This document shows, piece after piece, positions 5,642-7,401 of a DNA stretch of 7,401 nucleotides. The stretch lies in NCBI GenBank assembly GCA_002772575.1, contig PFDL01000001.1, forward strand, positions 243-7,643, given 5' to 3'. Origin of the DNA: Parcubacteria group bacterium CG10_big_fil_rev_8_21_14_0_10_35_15 (GTDB lineage Bacteria; Patescibacteriota; Minisyncoccia; Minisyncoccales; GWA2-46-15). Below the pieces are notes generated by a model. That model ran no database searches, was not told the origin of the DNA, and saw only the letters and a program-made list of their open reading frames with translations. Made by a program: the position numbers and the translations under genes. The stretch's first letter is position 1, and each line of letters begins with the position of its first letter.

Positions 5642-7291
5642 ATGGAAAATCCACCTCCAGCCCCAGTTCGACCACCAGGCGAGACAATTAAAACAGTAGA
5701 GCCGGTAAAATCACCGGAAAAAGAGCTTTTTAACTCCCATTTTCTCGCCCTTTACGGTCGGATTTTGCTTGGTGGAGATGCTCTCAATCCGGATAACAAA
5801 AATATTTTTCCGGTGACCAAAGAAACTCTGGCAAATGGCAGTTCTCAAATTTTGGACGAATGTGAGGCTAATTGCCGCAGACAAGAGCATTCTGTGGCAA
5901 AAGATAAGCTGGAAGAGGAGATTCAAATCACAGTAGCCAATAATACAATATTTTTGAAACAGGATCTTTCAAAAATAGAAGGTTTTGATAAGGAAAAAGC
6001 GACCAGATGGCAGGCGACCTTGACCAAGCTTTTCGGTAAAGATACCGCTTCAGCTACCGAAGCAGAAGTTCGAGGCCTTTTTGACAAATATATTTATCAA
6101 AAAGACAAACTGGGGAATAAATCCGATACCGATCTTTTTGCCAAAGATGTTCTCAAGGCTTTTGGAGGGGATATGTCACAGATTGAAGAAAATACCGATT
6201 GTATTGCTTGGTATGCCTGGATCTGCGGTTTCAGCCAGAAATATTCAGAGACTGTTTTTAAACATCAGATTACTGCCAAAGCTTTATTAAACAATCAACC
6301 GGATCAGTTGGTCGAGGAACTCAATAAAAAACAAGCTGAAAATAAATCATCACGGATCGATGATCCAAACAGCGATGAAGATGAGAGGCTAAGGTTTATC
6401 TGGGGTAACAAGGGAAAGATGGAAATAACTCAGACTGAATCTGGATCTGAAACTAAACCGACTGAACCGAAAGAAGAGCCAACCGAACTCCTGGAAGATA
6501 AAAAATTATTAAAACAAAAAGTTATATATGAAAAGAGTAGAGATGTGCTGAATGAGTTTTTATCAAATCCTGAAACCACCATAAAAGAAATCAATGAGGT
6601 TCTTACATATTCCGGTATGAGTGAGATCACACTGGAAGACTTAAAAAAAATAAACACAACTCCTGATATGAAAAGAATGCTTATTATTGAGATGTTCCTT
6701 GGACAACAAAAAAGAGCAAGAGAATCACAATATCGTGAAAAGATTTCAGAAGATTTATTAAAGAAGATGGGTGAAGATGAGCGACGTCTATTAGATTGTA
6801 TTGCTAATAAAAACGAAATAGAACAAAAAATAGAAAAACTTAATCAATTATCGCAGAAGGCAAAACCTGAAGGTATGGATGATGAAGCATATATAAAGTT
6901 TAAAAAAGAAGCAGAAGAACAAAGACAAAAAATGACTGAAGAATTGGAAAAGCTACCCAAAGAAATCGTGGAGAAAATTGAAAAGGACGAAATTAAACCT
7001 GAGGAAATTTTACGGGAATTTGATCAGAGAGTTGAGTCTGGACTTAAAAGTCATCAACCGGAAATTGACGCACAGATTAATGCTTTAAAGAAACAAATTT
7101 TTCAATGGGAGGGGATAGGGGAAAAGGATGAAGAACTGGAAGAAAAACCAGCTGAGGCAATAGAAGAAAAAACTGATGAAGTTTCAAATGAAGATAAAGA
7201 GAAAAAGAAAAAACCTGGTTTCTTTAGAAAACAGTTTGATAACCTCAAAGCAAGAATTGCCGCAAGAAGGAAAAAAGAAATTGTTGAGTAG
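5642..7291 (+). CDS. Unrecognised coiled-coil protein with Pro-rich N-terminus and basic tail
   Basis: I do not recognise this 549-residue protein. It has no signal peptide or membrane helix, so it is probably cytoplasmic. Order: Pro-rich N-terminus (1-25); globular, mostly helical region (26-225) with a CxxxC pair (C74, C78) and an aromatic segment CIAWYAWIC (187-195, a CX7C pair); polar Asp/Glu/Lys/Thr-rich linker (226-286); helical region (287-375); long charged, probably coiled-coil region (about 376-487) containing the fifth cysteine (C386); acidic stretch (about 494-519); strongly basic tail (520-546) with KKKKPGFFRK and ARRKK, which could bind acidic lipid, nucleic acid or a protein partner. 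ATG 5642 is chosen because it is the first in-frame start and has a TATAAT box 6 bases upstream; no ribosome binding site is present. The TAG stop lies 5 bases from the stop of a convergent gene. A scaffold or tether role would fit the layout, but this is inference. Confidence 0.88.
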   Translation: MENPPPAPVRPPGETIKTVEPVKSPEKELFNSHFLALYGRILLGGDALNPDNKNIFPVTKETLANGSSQILDECEANCRRQEHSVAKDKLEEEIQITVANNTIFLKQDLSKIEGFDKEKATRWQATLTKLFGKDTASATEAEVRGLFDKYIYQKDKLGNKSDTDLFAKDVLKAFGGDMSQIEENTDCIAWYAWICGFSQKYSETVFKHQITAKALLNNQPDQLVEELNKKQAENKSSRIDDPNSDEDERLRFIWGNKGKMEITQTESGSETKPTEPKEEPTELLEDKKLLKQKVIYEKSRDVLNEFLSNPETTIKEINEVLTYSGMSEITLEDLKKINTTPDMKRMLIIEMFLGQQKRARESQYREKISEDLLKKMGEDERRLLDCIANKNEIEQKIEKLNQLSQKAKPEGMDDEAYIKFKKEAEEQRQKMTEELEKLPKEIVEKIEKDEIKPEEILREFDQRVESGLKSHQPEIDAQINALKKQIFQWEGIGEKDEELEEKPAEAIEEKTDEVSNEDKEKKKKPGFFRKQFDNLKARIAARRKKEIVE

Positions 7292-7296
7292 GAATT

Positions 7297-7401
7297 TTAG
7301 CTTTTTTTAATTATATTTAATAGCTCAGCTACATTGACGCTGTGAGAAAGAAATTCAATCCAACGGAGATGATAAGGTTTGAGTGTGTTGGATTTTAGTT
7401 C
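7297..7401 (-). CDS. C-terminal fragment of a convergent gene, truncated by the window edge
   Basis: On the minus strand the frame starting at base 7401 is open for 34 codons and ends with TAA (bases 7299-7297). It is the only minus frame open across this end; the other two have stops within 15 codons. The peptide has a natural protein look, with the stretch LKPYHLRWIEFLSHSVN followed by a helix-like AELLNIIKKS and a basic end typical of a protein C-terminus. I cannot name the family from so little. The stop is 5 bases from the TAG of the plus-strand gene, so the two genes converge almost without a gap, which fits the compact layout. If it is not a gene, this last 110 bases would be ordinary intergenic DNA. 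Confidence 0.55.
   Translation of the reverse strand, partial: ELKSNTLKPYHLRWIEFLSHSVNVAELLNIIKKS

Noticed and set aside
6081..6290. Plus-strand 69-codon frame overlapping the 549-residue gene
   Set aside because: It is a frame-shifted reading of the coding sequence with no own start signals, and the main frame continues unbroken through it.
7271..7308. A-rich/T-rich pairing (aaaaaag...ctttttt) at the end of the 549-residue gene as a bidirectional terminator
   Set aside because: The possible stem is almost all A-T with a bulge, so it would be too weak to support a confident terminator call.
7357..7394. Inverted repeat AATCCAAC / GTTGGATT with a 22-base loop
   Set aside because: Arms of 8 bases with a long loop and no T run; it lies inside the convergent coding fragment, so it is more likely incidental than a terminator or recombination site.

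Overview
The window looks like chromosomal sequence from an uncultivated bacterium of the Candidate Phyla Radiation (Patescibacteria), most likely the Microgenomates side. This is an inference from general character: moderately AT-rich DNA, tightly packed lysine/glutamate-rich genes with almost no recognisable homology, one giant cysteine-poor protein, and a small neighbour resembling a short CPR family (DUF5663-like). No marker gene is present, so the lineage is not proven. The three complete gene ends use TGA, TAA and TAG, so the standard bacterial code applies and not the TGA=Gly code of Gracilibacteria/SR1.

Layout. (1) Bases 2-5191, plus strand: the last 1729 codons of a giant ORF whose start lies before the window. 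Its order is a charged helical N-terminal part, a Gly/Ala-rich hydrophobic stretch, another helical part, a beta-rich middle with two EF-hand/dockerin-like acidic loops and a degenerate internal repeat, a Pro/Thr linker, a coiled coil, and a C-terminal domain whose pattern faintly recalls HopA1/phosphothreonine-lyase-like domains. (2) Bases 5223-5624, plus: a 133-residue helical protein, DUF5663-like. (3) Bases 5642-7291, plus: a 549-residue unrecognised protein with a Pro-rich N-terminus, a globular part, an acidic linker, a long coiled coil and a very basic tail. (4) Bases 7297-7401, minus: the last 34 codons of a convergent gene that runs in from the right edge, with only 5 bases between the two stop codons.

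The gaps between the plus-strand genes are 31 and 17 bases, and neither contains a Shine-Dalgarno sequence. Both instead contain a -10-like hexamer ending exactly 6 bases before the ATG (TAATCT and TATAAT). The first also has a perfect TTGACA 17 bases upstream, overlapping the stop codon of the giant gene. This geometry would start transcription at or next to the ATG, so both downstream genes may be transcribed as leaderless mRNAs even though they look like an operon.

How the genes work together is not known. Order, spacing and shared composition suggest that the giant protein, the small helical protein and the coiled-coil protein belong to one functional module. An envelope or surface assembly is one possibility, but no enzyme or secretion component recognisable with confidence is present. 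No tRNA, rRNA, CRISPR, insertion sequence or clear intrinsic terminator was seen.
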